From JAVBNO01 sp031551485 (GTDB lineage: Bacteria; Bacillota; Clostridia; Oscillospirales; Ruminococcaceae): DNA of 21,158 bases. The DNA is taken from contig JAVBNO010000047.1 of assembly GCA_031551485.1 (NCBI GenBank), positions 1 through 21,158 of the forward strand, in the 5' to 3' direction. The position numbers and the translations under genes are program-made. The stretch's first letter is position 1. Each line of letters opens with the position of its first letter. The notes below the pieces were generated by a model. It worked only from the letters and a program-made list of their open reading frames with translations. It did no database searches and had not been told where the DNA came from. Below are positions 1-7,213 of this stretch, piece by piece.

Positions 1-76
1 CTAAGGTCAGCGCCATAATCAGCACATAAATCAGTGCGACCATAACAGGCGCACGCAGCTTGCGAGTTGAAAACAT
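1..76 (-). CDS. N-terminal part of a membrane or exported protein (cut by window edge)
   Basis: Only the first 25 codons are present, read leftwards from ATG at 76-74. The peptide begins MFSTRKLRAPVMVALIYVLI and continues hydrophobic to the window edge. A short basic N-terminus followed by a long hydrophobic run is what a signal peptide or first membrane helix looks like. A GGGGTG-type ribosome binding site lies about 8 nt upstream, and a good promoter lies at 199-226 on the same strand, so the start is reasonably secure. The product cannot be named from this fragment. It is divergent from the GntR gene at 415. Confidence 0.6.
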   Translation of the reverse strand, partial: MFSTRKLRAPVMVALIYVLIMALTL

Positions 77-198
77 GTGATACACCCCTTCAGTTGCTTT
101 TATAAAGTCTGTTTTTCCCCTTCAAAAACGGCGCGGCATTGGGTATGTCCTATGTAACGCCTGCATTTGGCGCATACCACACTCATTTTATACGCAAC

Positions 199-226
199 AT
201 TATAACATACAAAAAAAAACTTGCAA
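199..226 (-). promoter_or_regulatory. Promoter of the leftward gene at 1-76
   Basis: On the minus strand TTGCAA (226-221) and TATAAT (204-199) are separated by 16 bp, and the -10 is preceded by TG one base upstream (extended -10). The leader to the start codon is about 115 nt. The remaining 77-414 intergenic sequence is AT-rich. Besides this promoter I see only the divergent GntR promoter. Confidence 0.65.
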
Positions 227-342
227 AGGTATTTTAACAAAATCAAGGAGATACAAGTGATAAAAGCGCATTAAAAATTTGGTTAAAATATACAAATTGA
301 GTTTTTTCTTTTGGATTTTTAAGGTTTGACGTTAGAATCATA

Positions 343-380
343 TTGACAAATCGTTCGCCTTGTTATATATTATATATAAC
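343..380 (+). promoter_or_regulatory. GntR-gene promoter with palindromic operator over the -10
   Basis: TTGACA (343-348) and TATATT (366-371) are spaced by 17 bp. A perfect 19-bp palindrome, GTTATATATTATATATAAC, covers 362-380 and so overlaps the -10 and start region. YtrA-type GntR regulators usually repress their own operon from such a dyad. That this one does so is inference from position. Confidence 0.75.
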
Positions 381-414
381 AAGTATATTCCATTTTTAAG
401 GAGGCGAAACTTCT

Positions 415-792
415 GTGATATTGGAACTGGATATGGCCAGCGAAATTCCTATTTACCAACAGGTATACGACGGTGTCGTGCTGGGCATCGCCTCGGGTGT
501 TTTAACGATGGGTGAGGCGCTGCCGCCGGTGCGCCAACTGGCGGTGGACATTGGCATTAACATGCACACGGTGAATAAGGCGTACAGCTTGCTGCGGCAG
601 GACGGCTTTATTCAGCTGCACCGCAGGGACGGCGCCGTCATCAGCCCCGATGCCGCCCCCTCCCCCGCCGATATTGCCCGCATTTCCGCTCTGGTCACCT
701 CAGCTGCGGCTCAGGCCAAAGCCAAGGCGATGGCCCAAGAAGATTTTCTGGCCCTTTGCGGCCGGCTTTACGATGCCCTGAAAGGAGCATAG
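415..792 (+). CDS. GntR-family transcriptional regulator, YtrA-like
   Basis: 125 aa. The N-terminal half is a GntR winged helix-turn-helix: PIYQQVYDGVVLGIASGVL followed by LPPVRQLAVDIGINMHTVNKAYSLLRQDGFI (about residues 12-67). The short C-terminal tail has no FCD, UTRA or aminotransferase domain, as in the YtrA subgroup, whose members usually control a neighbouring membrane or ABC transporter gene. The start is GTG at 415, ten bases after AAGGAGG (398-404). The gene is followed after 3 nt by the DUF1648-type membrane protein, with that gene's ribosome binding site inside this one, so the two form an operon. The palindrome at 362-380 suggests autoregulation. The inducing signal is unknown. 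Confidence 0.85.
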   Translation: MILELDMASEIPIYQQVYDGVVLGIASGVLTMGEALPPVRQLAVDIGINMHTVNKAYSLLRQDGFIQLHRRDGAVISPDAAPSPADIARISALVTSAAAQAKAKAMAQEDFLALCGRLYDALKGA

Positions 793-795
793 CCG

Positions 796-1905
796 ATGAC
801 TGCGAATATGATCATGCTCATTACTTTTGTCCCTATTATGTTGTTTACCACTTTTTTGCTGGCCTATACGCCTTATTACATCCGCCGCACCGATTGTTTT
901 GGCGTCGCCGTGCCGGAAAAAGAATATGCGCAGCCGGAACTGGAGGCACTGCGCAAAAATTATCGGGCCGTTGTCTTGGGCGGCGGATTTGTCATTACCC
1001 TTGCTTCCGCTGGCCTGACCCTGTGGGGCCCTTGGATGGTGGCCGGGCCTTTGCTCTGCATTTTTTTGCTGATGGGTTTGGCGTTCGGCTGGTTTTTACG
1101 CCAGCGGGCCAAAGTGCTGGCCATTAAGCAGGCGGCGGGATGGAGCGAAAGAACGGTCAGCAGAATTGCTGTGGCGTTGACACCTGACCATGTGGCCAAA
1201 CTGCCCTCCGCCTGGTGGTCGCTGGTATTTTGGGGCGTTGCCGCCGTGGCAGCCGGCGTCACCATTGCCTATTATCCGGGGTTGCCCACCCAAATACCCA
1301 TGCACTACAACCTGGTGGGAGAGGTGGACCGCTATGCGGCCAAAAGCCCTTTGAATGCGGGCTTTATGGTGGGTACTATGATTTTTTTAGCGCTGCTGTT
1401 TACCTTTGTGCTGATAATCATCCGCAAAAGCCGGGTGACGATTGCCACCGATAATCAGGAGGAAAGCCTGCGGCGGGTGGCAGCCTTTCGCCGTGGATGG
1501 AGTATCTTTACCATTCTGATGGCAACGGTTTTGCAGGTGGAATTTTTATTGATGCAGCTGATGATCATTGGCATCATCCCGCAAACGGGCATGATGTATG
1601 TCACCCTTGCGCCCCTTGTCTTTATTTTTGCGGGGGTGATATGGATGACCATCCACTACGGCCAAGGGGGCAGCCGCCTGAAAATGGCCAGCCACAAGGA
1701 CAGTGAAATCCTGTCGGTTCGGGACGACGACCGGTACTGGAAGCTGGGGTCTTTTTACTACAACCCCGATGATCCCGCGCTGTTTGTGGAAAAACGTTTT
1801 GGCATCGGCTGGACGTCTAACTTTGCCCGTCCTTTCACCTGGGTGCTAATTGGCATTTTGATTGCCGCTGTTGTGGGAACATTGATTTTGGCCATGCAGC
1901 TGTAA
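796..1905 (+). CDS. DUF1648/DUF5808-type integral membrane protein
   Basis: 369 aa with several hydrophobic segments: about residues 3-25, 53-75, 80-100, 140-160, 190-212, 235-260, 265-285 and 348-368. A DUF1648-like stretch, LPTQIPMHYNLVGEVDRYA (near 170-190), sits just after a helix. The C-terminal part, DDDRYWKLGSFYYNPDDPAL followed by a phenylalanine- and glycine-rich run, matches the DUF5808 pattern. Proteins of this type are commonly paired with small GntR regulators in Firmicutes and have been linked to cell-envelope stress, but their biochemical role is not established. The ribosome binding site AAGGAG (782-787) lies 8 nt before ATG, inside the regulator gene. The downstream region holds the repeat units, and no clear terminator was seen at its end. 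Confidence 0.8.
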   Translation: MTANMIMLITFVPIMLFTTFLLAYTPYYIRRTDCFGVAVPEKEYAQPELEALRKNYRAVVLGGGFVITLASAGLTLWGPWMVAGPLLCIFLLMGLAFGWFLRQRAKVLAIKQAAGWSERTVSRIAVALTPDHVAKLPSAWWSLVFWGVAAVAAGVTIAYYPGLPTQIPMHYNLVGEVDRYAAKSPLNAGFMVGTMIFLALLFTFVLIIIRKSRVTIATDNQEESLRRVAAFRRGWSIFTILMATVLQVEFLLMQLMIIGIIPQTGMMYVTLAPLVFIFAGVIWMTIHYGQGGSRLKMASHKDSEILSVRDDDRYWKLGSFYYNPDDPALFVEKRFGIGWTSNFARPFTWVLIGILIAAVVGTLILAMQL

Positions 1906-1967
1906 ACCGAAAATACGTAAAAAAACGTGCTGGCACGGGGTTTCGCGATGAAGAGAATAGCGTTGGT

Positions 1968-2158
1968 GCTGATATCAATATAGAATTGGAGTAGACGTGC
2001 AGCCGCTCCGGCAAAGATATCACCTGTCGCTCGGGCCGCGACCGGCTTATACTTTTTGGGGAAACCACATGGTTTCCCCTTCCCCATCCTTAGGACGAGG
2101 ACATAGGTGCGCAGGAAACGCTGGGCTTTGCGGGAGAACGGTTTTGGCGCTGTGCTGA
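1968..2158 (+). repeat. Modular structured repeat, unit A (internally deleted)
   Basis: First of five related units in the window (the others start at 2185, 20656, 20776 and 21021), all in the same orientation. It opens with GCTGATATCAATAT, then carries GCCG-CTC-CGGC and the GCCGCGACCGGC core. It then jumps straight to a 9-bp hairpin with loop ACAT (2058-2079), lacking about 29 bases (the second arm of the CATACTTTTT hairpin and the CAAAAACATT spacer) present in units B, D and E. It ends with the CCCCATCCTTAGG...GCGCAGGAAACG block. No supported coding gene lies here. Confidence 0.75.
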
Positions 2159-2184
2159 TATGCGAACGGTGAAGAAGAACAAAG

Positions 2185-2416
2185 GCCGATATCAATATCG
2201 ATATTGAATCAAAGTGGAGCAGATGTGCAGTCTCTCCAGAAAAGATATAGCCTGTCGCTCGAGCCGCGACCGGCTCATACTTTTTGGCGCAAAAAGTATG
2301 CAAAAACATTTTCTGGGGGAACCCACATGGTTTCCCCCAACCCCATCCTTAGGGCGAGGGCATATCTGCGCAGGAACCGCTCGACCTTTGGGGAGAACTG
2401 TTTTGGGTCTGTACTG
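2185..2416 (+). repeat. Modular structured repeat, unit B (full length)
   Basis: Full-length copy. From left to right it contains a palindromic AT-rich start (CAATATCGATATTG), the GAGCCG-CGAC-CGGCTC hairpin, a perfect 10-bp hairpin CATACTTTTT/AAAAAGTATG with loop GGCGC (2276-2300), a second hairpin GGGGGAA.../...TTCCCCC, and a 3' block CCCCATCCTTAGGGCGAGGG followed by GCGCAGGAA. ORFs on either strand through it are conserved only because the repeat is conserved. Confidence 0.8.
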
Positions 2417-2496
2417 GGGTGCAATTTGCCTTGTGCATCTGCCGGATCGTACAAGCGCCGTTTGTGTGTGGCTGGTAAACAAGGGCTAGACCCGTT

Positions 2497-2535
2497 AACG
2501 AAAATCCACCCGTTTGAAACGGGTGGATTTTCGTT
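2497..2535 (-). terminator. Terminator of the trmL-degV transcript
   Basis: A 16-bp perfect stem, AACGAAAATCCACCCG paired across a 7-base loop with its complement. It sits 12 bases past the degV stop on the minus strand, with the TTTTCGTT arm supplying a U-rich end. It could also act on the plus strand. Confidence 0.75.
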
Positions 2536-2546
2536 ATTGCCGTATT

Positions 2547-3419
2547 CTATTTGTTTCGGTAGAGCAGGCCCAGCACCGTGGGGCCCGCATTGATGGCAAC
2601 GGACGCCCCCACCTGATATATACAGGCGCTGGCCTTGCCGGTTTTTGCCTTGATGAGCGCCTCCAATTCTAAGGCGTTGGCGGTATCCGCCCCGCGGGCG
2701 ATATAGTAAGGGGCGTTGAGGTCGGTGCATTTGGCAAAATATTCATCGGCCAAGGCGGCAATGGCTTTGTTGTCCCCCCGTACCCGGTCGGCATTTTCTA
2801 TGACGCCGTTTTCGTTGACAAAGAGAATGGGGCGAAAACCCAGCATTTCGCCCACAAAGGCGGCCGCTGTGCTGATGCGCCCCGATTTGCGGGCATAGTC
2901 CAAATTGAAGAGGGTGAGCACCAGCCGGTGGCTTCGCAAAAAATCCTCCAGGATGGCAAGGATTTCGTCCCGGGTGGGGTTGCCGGCTTTGGCGGCCCGG
3001 GCTGCGGCGATGATGCCAAAGGCATAGCCCAGGCTGTAGCTGTGGGAGTCGATAATATCCAGAGTCATGCTGGCATTTGGATTTTTTTCCATAAATGTAT
3101 TTTTCGCCATCATTGCCGTATGATATGAGTTGGAGCCCGCCGACGATATGACGCAGACAAACAGGTGGTCGATGCCGTCCAGAAGGGCTTTCTCAAACGC
3201 CTCGCCATATTCCACCATGTTCGCATGGGCAGTTGTGGGAATTTCTTTGGCGGCGGCCAGCACATCGTAAAACCCCGCAACGGTAAAATCTCCCCGCTCC
3301 CGATATTCACGGCCATCGACAAAGATGGGGTATGTAAGCATTACAATGTTGTCCAGTTCTTTGAGAATTTCGTCGGGAATGTCGCTGGGTGCATCGGTAA
3401 TCAGTCGTATATTAGCCAT
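2547..3419 (-). CDS. DegV family protein (fatty-acid-binding, FakB-like)
   Basis: 290 aa, the usual DegV length. DegV/FakB proteins bind a fatty acid and present it to the FakA kinase for phospholipid synthesis. Family marks visible: the N-terminal TDAPSDIPDEIL (usually TDS-x-SDLP; here Ser is Ala), PTTAHANMVEYGEAF, VISSAGSNSYHTA in the position of the ISSxLSGTY motif, DIIDSHSYSLGYAF, LFNLDYARKSGRIS, and GFRPILFVNENGVI. Start: the frame stays open further upstream, but MANIRL at 3419 is chosen because it begins the family fold and has GGGAGG about 10 nt before it. The ATG overlaps the trmL stop by 8 nt, suggesting translational coupling. Several family residues are changed, so ligand preference may differ. 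No FakA gene is in the window. Confidence 0.85.
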   Translation of the reverse strand: MANIRLITDAPSDIPDEILKELDNIVMLTYPIFVDGREYRERGDFTVAGFYDVLAAAKEIPTTAHANMVEYGEAFEKALLDGIDHLFVCVISSAGSNSYHTAMMAKNTFMEKNPNASMTLDIIDSHSYSLGYAFGIIAAARAAKAGNPTRDEILAILEDFLRSHRLVLTLFNLDYARKSGRISTAAAFVGEMLGFRPILFVNENGVIENADRVRGDNKAIAALADEYFAKCTDLNAPYYIARGADTANALELEALIKAKTGKASACIYQVGASVAINAGPTVLGLLYRNK

Positions 3420-3936
3420 GGATGTTGTTGCCCTCCCACTTAAATTTGGTAAGCTGTCCTTCATTTTGCAGGGCGGGGAAATCCCACTGGCGCAAAGCTT
3501 CGTAGACAGCGACCGCGACGGCATTGGATAGATTGAGGCTGCGCAGTCCGCCGGCCATGGGAATTCGCAGACAAGTCGGCTCGTGATCTTTTAAAAGATC
3601 CTCCGGCAGGCCGGCATCCTCGCGGCCAAACAGCAGATAGCAGCCGTTTGGGTATACCGCGTCGGTATAGCGCCGACGGCCTTTGGTGGTAAAGAAAAAC
3701 ATCTCGCCTTTGGCGCAAGCCATAAAATCCGCCAAACTGTCATAATAGGTGATATCGAGATAATGCCAATAGTCCAGCCCCGCACGCTTGAGCTTGGCGT
3801 CATCGACGGCAAAACCCATGGGCCCCACAAGGTGCAGCCTGGCCCCGGTTGCGGCGCAGGTACGGGCAATGTTGCCGGTATTTTGGGGAATTTGCGGCTC
3901 GATTAATACAATATTAAGCTGGTTTTCGAAAGCCGT
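3412..3936 (-). CDS. trmL: tRNA (cytidine(34)-2'-O)-methyltransferase, SPOUT family, probable ACG start
   Basis: 174 aa if read from ACG (3936-3934). TrmL methylates the wobble ribose of certain leucine tRNAs using S-adenosylmethionine. All three SPOUT motifs are visible: LIEPQIPQNTGNIARTC near the N-terminus, YLLFGREDAGLP in the middle, and IPMAGGLRSLNLSNAVAVAV with YEALRQ in the trefoil-knot region. Between the upstream in-frame TAA (3939-3937) and the first conserved residues there is no ATG, GTG or TTG. The codons run ACG GCT TTC GAA AAC CAG CTT. AAGGCGGTG, an 8/9 match to the extended ribosome binding site, ends 6 nt before ACG. The first ordinary start (GTG at 3828) would delete the first SAM-fold motif. 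A sequencing error or an ATG-to-ACG mutation is the alternative. Confidence 0.82.
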   Translation of the reverse strand, partial: TAFENQLNIVLIEPQIPQNTGNIARTCAATGARLHLVGPMGFAVDDAKLKRAGLDYWHYLDITYYDSLADFMACAKGEMFFFTTKGRRRYTDAVYPNGCYLLFGREDAGLPEDLLKDHEPTCLRIPMAGGLRSLNLSNAVAVAVYEALRQWDFPALQNEGQLTKFKWEGNNIHG

Positions 3937-3982
3937 TTACGCCACCGCCTTTTATAACAGTTGTTACATTTTGCGCCTCTTT

Positions 3983-4011
3983 ATTGTAGCTTATGCCCCG
4001 TCCCGCGTCAA
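3983..4011 (-). promoter_or_regulatory. Promoter of trmL-degV
   Basis: On the minus strand TTGACG (4011-4006), a 17-bp spacer and TACAAT (3988-3983). The predicted leader is about 40 nt and contains an ATG directly followed by TAA plus a TAACA/TGTTA dyad (3954-3965) before the ribosome binding site. Confidence 0.75.
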
Positions 4012-4022
4012 GAGGAGCAAGC

Positions 4023-4041
4023 GGCATATTCGCAATATGCC
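4023..4041. promoter_or_regulatory. 19-bp palindrome between divergent promoters
   Basis: GGCATATT-CGC-AATATGCC is a perfect dyad. It lies 12 bp upstream of the trmL -35 and about 45 bp upstream of the pgk -35, in the only regulatory space shared by the two divergent operons. It is a candidate operator. The bound protein is unknown. Confidence 0.45.
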
Positions 4042-4085
4042 CAAAAAACCGGGTAAAAACATTGGGGATTTTCCGCTTTGATTGC

Positions 4086-4114
4086 TTGCAAAATCCGGAC
4101 TGATGCTATACAAT
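4086..4114 (+). promoter_or_regulatory. Promoter of the glycolytic operon
   Basis: TTGCAA (4086-4091), 17-bp spacer, TACAAT (4109-4114). This predicts a 5' leader of about 165 nt before the pgk start at 4287. I see no recognisable riboswitch or coding sequence in that leader. Confidence 0.7.
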
Positions 4115-4286
4115 AAAGGGTGGTAATTGGCATTTTTTTCACAGAGCGTGCGATGCGTGAAAAGAGCGGCCGGTTTTGCCTTGCCTATCTCTTTTGCTGT
4201 GGCGCGGCCCAGTGCCCGCCCCAGCTGGAACCCCTATAGCGAACCCCCGCACAGCCGGGCGGTTAAAACGGAAGGAGTACACCAAC

Positions 4287-5477
4287 GTGCAGAACATTCA
4301 CAAAAAATCTATCGAAGATATTGCGGTTTCCGGCAAGCGGGTTTTGGTCCGCTGCGACTTTAACGTACCCATTAAAGAGGGCGTTATCACCAGTGACAAG
4401 CGCATTCAGGAGTCGCTGCCCACCATTCGCTATCTGATTGAGAAGGGCGCCCGGATCATTCTTTGTTCCCATTTGGGCCGCCCCAAGGATGGCCCCGACC
4501 CCGAGTTTTCGCTGGCGCCGGTAGCCGCCAAGCTGGCCGAGCTTTTGGGCAAACCGGTGGCAATGGCCAAAGACGTGGTCGGTTCTGACGCCAAGGCGCT
4601 GGCCGGCGCTTTGAAAGACGGCGACGTCATGCTTTTGGAAAATGTGCGCTTTGAACGCGGCGAAACGAAAAACGATCCCGCGCTTTCCAAAGAGTTTGCC
4701 TCTTTGGCCGAAGTGTTTGTCAACGACGCTTTCGGTTCCGCTCATCGCGCCCACTGCTCCACCACCGGTGTGGCCGACTATCTGCCTGCTGTTTGCGGCT
4801 ATTTGATTCAAAGAGAGATTGAGATTATGGGCGGCGCGCTGGAAAACCCGAAACGCCCCTTTGTGGCCATTTTGGGCGGCGCCAAAGTTTCGGATAAGAT
4901 TGGCGTTATCACCAACCTCATTAACAAAGTGGATACTCTGATTATCGGCGGCGGCATGGCCTACACCTTTATGAAGTCTTTGGGCCATCAAATTGGCGAT
5001 TCTTTGTGCGAGGACGAGAAAGTGGCCGAGGCCGGCCAAATGATGAAAGACGCCGAAGCCAAGGGCGTTAAATTCCTGATTCCGGAAGACAACGAAGTGG
5101 CCGACAAGTTTGCCGAGGACTGTCAGAAGCAGACGGTGGATTCCGACGAGATTCCCGACGGGTGGATGGGTATGGACATTGGGCCGAGAACCCGCAAGCT
5201 GTTTACCGAGGCGATTCAAGGCGCAGGCACGGTGGTGTGGAACGGCCCCATGGGTGTGTTCGAGATGGAAAAATTCGCCCAGGGCACTTTTGATGTCGCC
5301 CGTGCTGTGGCGGACAGCGGCGCTGTTTCCATTATTGGCGGCGGCGATTCGGCAGCGGCTGTGGTCAAATTGGGCTTTGCGGACAAAATGACCCATATCT
5401 CCACCGGCGGCGGCGCTTCGCTGGAATTCCTGGAGGGTCTGGAGTTGCCCGGCATCGCCTGTCTTGACGATAAATAA
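4287..5477 (+). CDS. pgk: Phosphoglycerate kinase
   Basis: 396 aa, normal length. It catalyses the ATP-forming step of lower glycolysis, 1,3-bisphosphoglycerate + ADP to 3-phosphoglycerate + ATP, in the cytoplasm. Signatures: RVLVRCDFNVPI (near residue 18), RIILCSHLGRPKDGPD, FVNDAFGSAHRAHCSTTG, LGGAKVSDKIGVI, the hinge-region NGPMGVFEMEKFAQGT, IIGGGDSAAAV, and C-terminal HISTGGGASLEFLEG. The frame is open from 4176, but GTG at 4287 (MQNIHKKSIEDI) matches the family N-terminus and lies 9 nt after AAGGAG (4272-4277). First gene of an operon with the membrane protein at 5535, tpiA and gpmI. The gap gene that usually precedes pgk is not here. Confidence 0.97.
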   Translation: MQNIHKKSIEDIAVSGKRVLVRCDFNVPIKEGVITSDKRIQESLPTIRYLIEKGARIILCSHLGRPKDGPDPEFSLAPVAAKLAELLGKPVAMAKDVVGSDAKALAGALKDGDVMLLENVRFERGETKNDPALSKEFASLAEVFVNDAFGSAHRAHCSTTGVADYLPAVCGYLIQREIEIMGGALENPKRPFVAILGGAKVSDKIGVITNLINKVDTLIIGGGMAYTFMKSLGHQIGDSLCEDEKVAEAGQMMKDAEAKGVKFLIPEDNEVADKFAEDCQKQTVDSDEIPDGWMGMDIGPRTRKLFTEAIQGAGTVVWNGPMGVFEMEKFAQGTFDVARAVADSGAVSIIGGGDSAAAVVKLGFADKMTHISTGGGASLEFLEGLELPGIACLDDK

Positions 5478-5534
5478 GGATTGCATCGAAAAGCGATTGG
5501 CTTCGCAGACAGCTTGTTAGAAGGAGGTTTTTGC

Positions 5535-6380
5535 ATGGATAGTCTGGGAAATGATCTTGGCGCCATGTTAGTGGTTTTAGGCGTGGTATTTTTCTTGGTC
5601 GCCATTTTTGCGCTGGTGGTTTATATTTTTACCGCCATCGGTCTTTCCAAAATTGCCAACGGCAGGGGGATGCCCGGCTTTTTGGCCTGGATTCCCCTGG
5701 CCAACACCTATTTGATAGGCGCGGTGGCCGACGACATCAATTGGCGGGGCAAGGGCCAAAAAACCTATTACGGCTTGATTTTGCTGATTGCCAGTTTGGT
5801 CAGTATGGTGGTCACTATTCCGGTGGGTATTGCGGCGGGTGAAGGCTATACCTCCACTTATATGACGATGATGATGGTGACCTACGCGATTTCACTGGGA
5901 TTGATCGTGATCAACTGCATTGCCATGTATCAAATTTACAATGATTATGCGCCCGACAGCGCGGTACTTTATTTGATTCTTTCCATTTTATTTGGGTTAA
6001 GCTGGGTATTTATTTTCATTATCCGCAATAAGCCTTCCCGCACGTTGGCAGCCGCTTATGGTTATTCCGACGGGGGCTACGCGCCTCCTCCCAGCGGCGG
6101 CGGCTATACCCCCCCACCCAATACAACTACCTATGGCTACGGCGGCACCCAGGCGCCGGCAGCGCCTTCCAATCCGCCCTATTACACCAACACGAATGCG
6201 CCGGCCCAGCCCCAGCCCATGGCACCGGTACCCCCCGCACCCGTGGCGCCGCCCCTTTATCCCACCGAGGCGCCCGCTTATCCGCCTACCCCTGTTTACA
6301 CCCCGCCGGAGGCCCCCGTTACCAATGGGCCCGAGCTGGATGCGCCGGAAGAGCCTGCTCCCAATTCCCCCGAGTTTTAG
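5535..6380 (+). CDS. Four-helix membrane protein with long proline-rich tail
   Basis: 281 aa. Four hydrophobic segments at about residues 7-34, 77-100, 114-135 and 143-163. The loop between the first two reads IANGRGMPGFLAWIPLANTY, a pattern seen in small uncharacterised membrane proteins of Clostridia. From about residue 167 the tail is low-complexity, rich in Pro, Ala, Tyr and Gly (repeated PPP, YTPPP, APAQPQP) and ends in an acidic stretch. The tail is likely cytoplasmic or exposed and unstructured. The start ATG at 5535 follows AAGGAGG by 7 nt; the frame is open from 5481 but the upstream part is not hydrophobic. It lies 57 nt after pgk and 55 nt before tpiA, so it is co-transcribed with glycolytic genes. 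I do not recognise a function. Confidence 0.8.
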   Translation: MDSLGNDLGAMLVVLGVVFFLVAIFALVVYIFTAIGLSKIANGRGMPGFLAWIPLANTYLIGAVADDINWRGKGQKTYYGLILLIASLVSMVVTIPVGIAAGEGYTSTYMTMMMVTYAISLGLIVINCIAMYQIYNDYAPDSAVLYLILSILFGLSWVFIFIIRNKPSRTLAAAYGYSDGGYAPPPSGGGYTPPPNTTTYGYGGTQAPAAPSNPPYYTNTNAPAQPQPMAPVPPAPVAPPLYPTEAPAYPPTPVYTPPEAPVTNGPELDAPEEPAPNSPEF

Positions 6381-6402
6381 GAGCCAACCATATTGACAAC
6401 GC

Positions 6403-6418
6403 CGTATCGTCTGATACG
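6403..6418 (+). other. Small hairpin just before the tpiA ribosome binding site
   Basis: CGTATC-GTCT-GATACG forms a 6-bp stem with a 4-base loop, ending 1 nt before AAGGAG (6420-6425). It could shield or stabilise the tpiA message within the operon. The role is inference. Confidence 0.4.
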
Positions 6419-6435
6419 CAAGGAGTGTTATTGCA

Positions 6436-7203
6436 ATGAATAAAGCGCTGCGTCCGGCGGTGATTGCCGGCAACTGGAAAATGAATAACAATATTGCCCA
6501 ATCGAAAGCTCTTATTGAAGAGCTGCAAACCCTTTGCACCAACGCCGGATGTACGGTGGTGGTTTGCGTGCCCTTTACCGATTTGAGCATTGCCGTTGAA
6601 GCGGCCAGCGACTGCGACATTAAAGTGGGGGCGCAAAACTGCCACTGGGCCGCAAACGGCGCTTTTACCGGCGAAATTGCCGCCTCTATGCTGGTGGAAC
6701 TGGGTGTGGAATATGTGGTGCTGGGGCACTCGGAGCGCCGCCAGTACTTTGGCGAAACCGACATCACCGTTCACGACCGTTTGCGGGCGGCACTGGACGC
6801 CGGGCTGCGCCCTATTCTTTGCGTGGGCGAGACCCTTGCCCAGCGGGAACAGGGCATTACCGGCGAAGTTTGCGCGCTGCAGACAAAAGTGGCCTTGCAG
6901 GGCGTAAGCAAGGAAGAATTGCAAAAAGTGATCATCGCCTACGAACCTGTTTGGGCTATTGGCACCGGCAAAACCGCGACAGCGGCACAGGCCAACGAGG
7001 TCTGCGCCCTGATTCGCGCCACAGTGGCCGGCCTTTACGACAAAGGCGCGGCCGACGGGTTGGTCATTCAATATGGCGGTTCGATGAACGCCCAAAATGC
7101 CGCCGAGCTTTTGGCCCAGCCCGATGTGGACGGCGGTCTGATTGGCGGCGCATCCCTGAAAGCGCCTGATTTTGCCGCTATTGTGGCGGCCGCAAGTAAA
7201 TAG
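6436..7203 (+). CDS. tpiA: Triose-phosphate isomerase
   Basis: 255 aa. It interconverts dihydroxyacetone phosphate and glyceraldehyde 3-phosphate. Catalytic residues are all visible: Lys15 in AGNWKMN, His98 in VVLGHSERR, and Glu170 in AYEPVWAIGTGK. The phosphate-binding loop IQYGGSMNAQNAAEL and the C-terminal VDGGLIGGASLK are intact. ATG at 6436 is preceded by AAGGAG with 10 nt spacing. Third gene of the pgk operon, 95 nt before gpmI. Confidence 0.97.
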   Translation: MNKALRPAVIAGNWKMNNNIAQSKALIEELQTLCTNAGCTVVVCVPFTDLSIAVEAASDCDIKVGAQNCHWAANGAFTGEIAASMLVELGVEYVVLGHSERRQYFGETDITVHDRLRAALDAGLRPILCVGETLAQREQGITGEVCALQTKVALQGVSKEELQKVIIAYEPVWAIGTGKTATAAQANEVCALIRATVAGLYDKGAADGLVIQYGGSMNAQNAAELLAQPDVDGGLIGGASLKAPDFAAIVAAASK

Positions 7204-7213
7204 AAGCGATGCA

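Noticed and set aside
1921..1940. CGTGC/GCACG mini-hairpin as terminator of the DUF1648-type gene
   Set aside because: Very short stem and loop, with its T tract on the minus strand only, where there is no gene to end.
1758..2309. Open frames through the modular repeats (also 2192-2482, 2275-2730, 20546-20830 and 20740-20922)
   Set aside because: Similar peptides recur only because the repeat recurs; frames break at block deletions, and stems rather than codons are what is preserved.
4263..5486. Long open frame (about 407 codons) antisense to pgk
   Set aside because: Exact shadow of pgk with codon-biased composition; no ribosome binding site or recognisable domains. pgk itself is certain.
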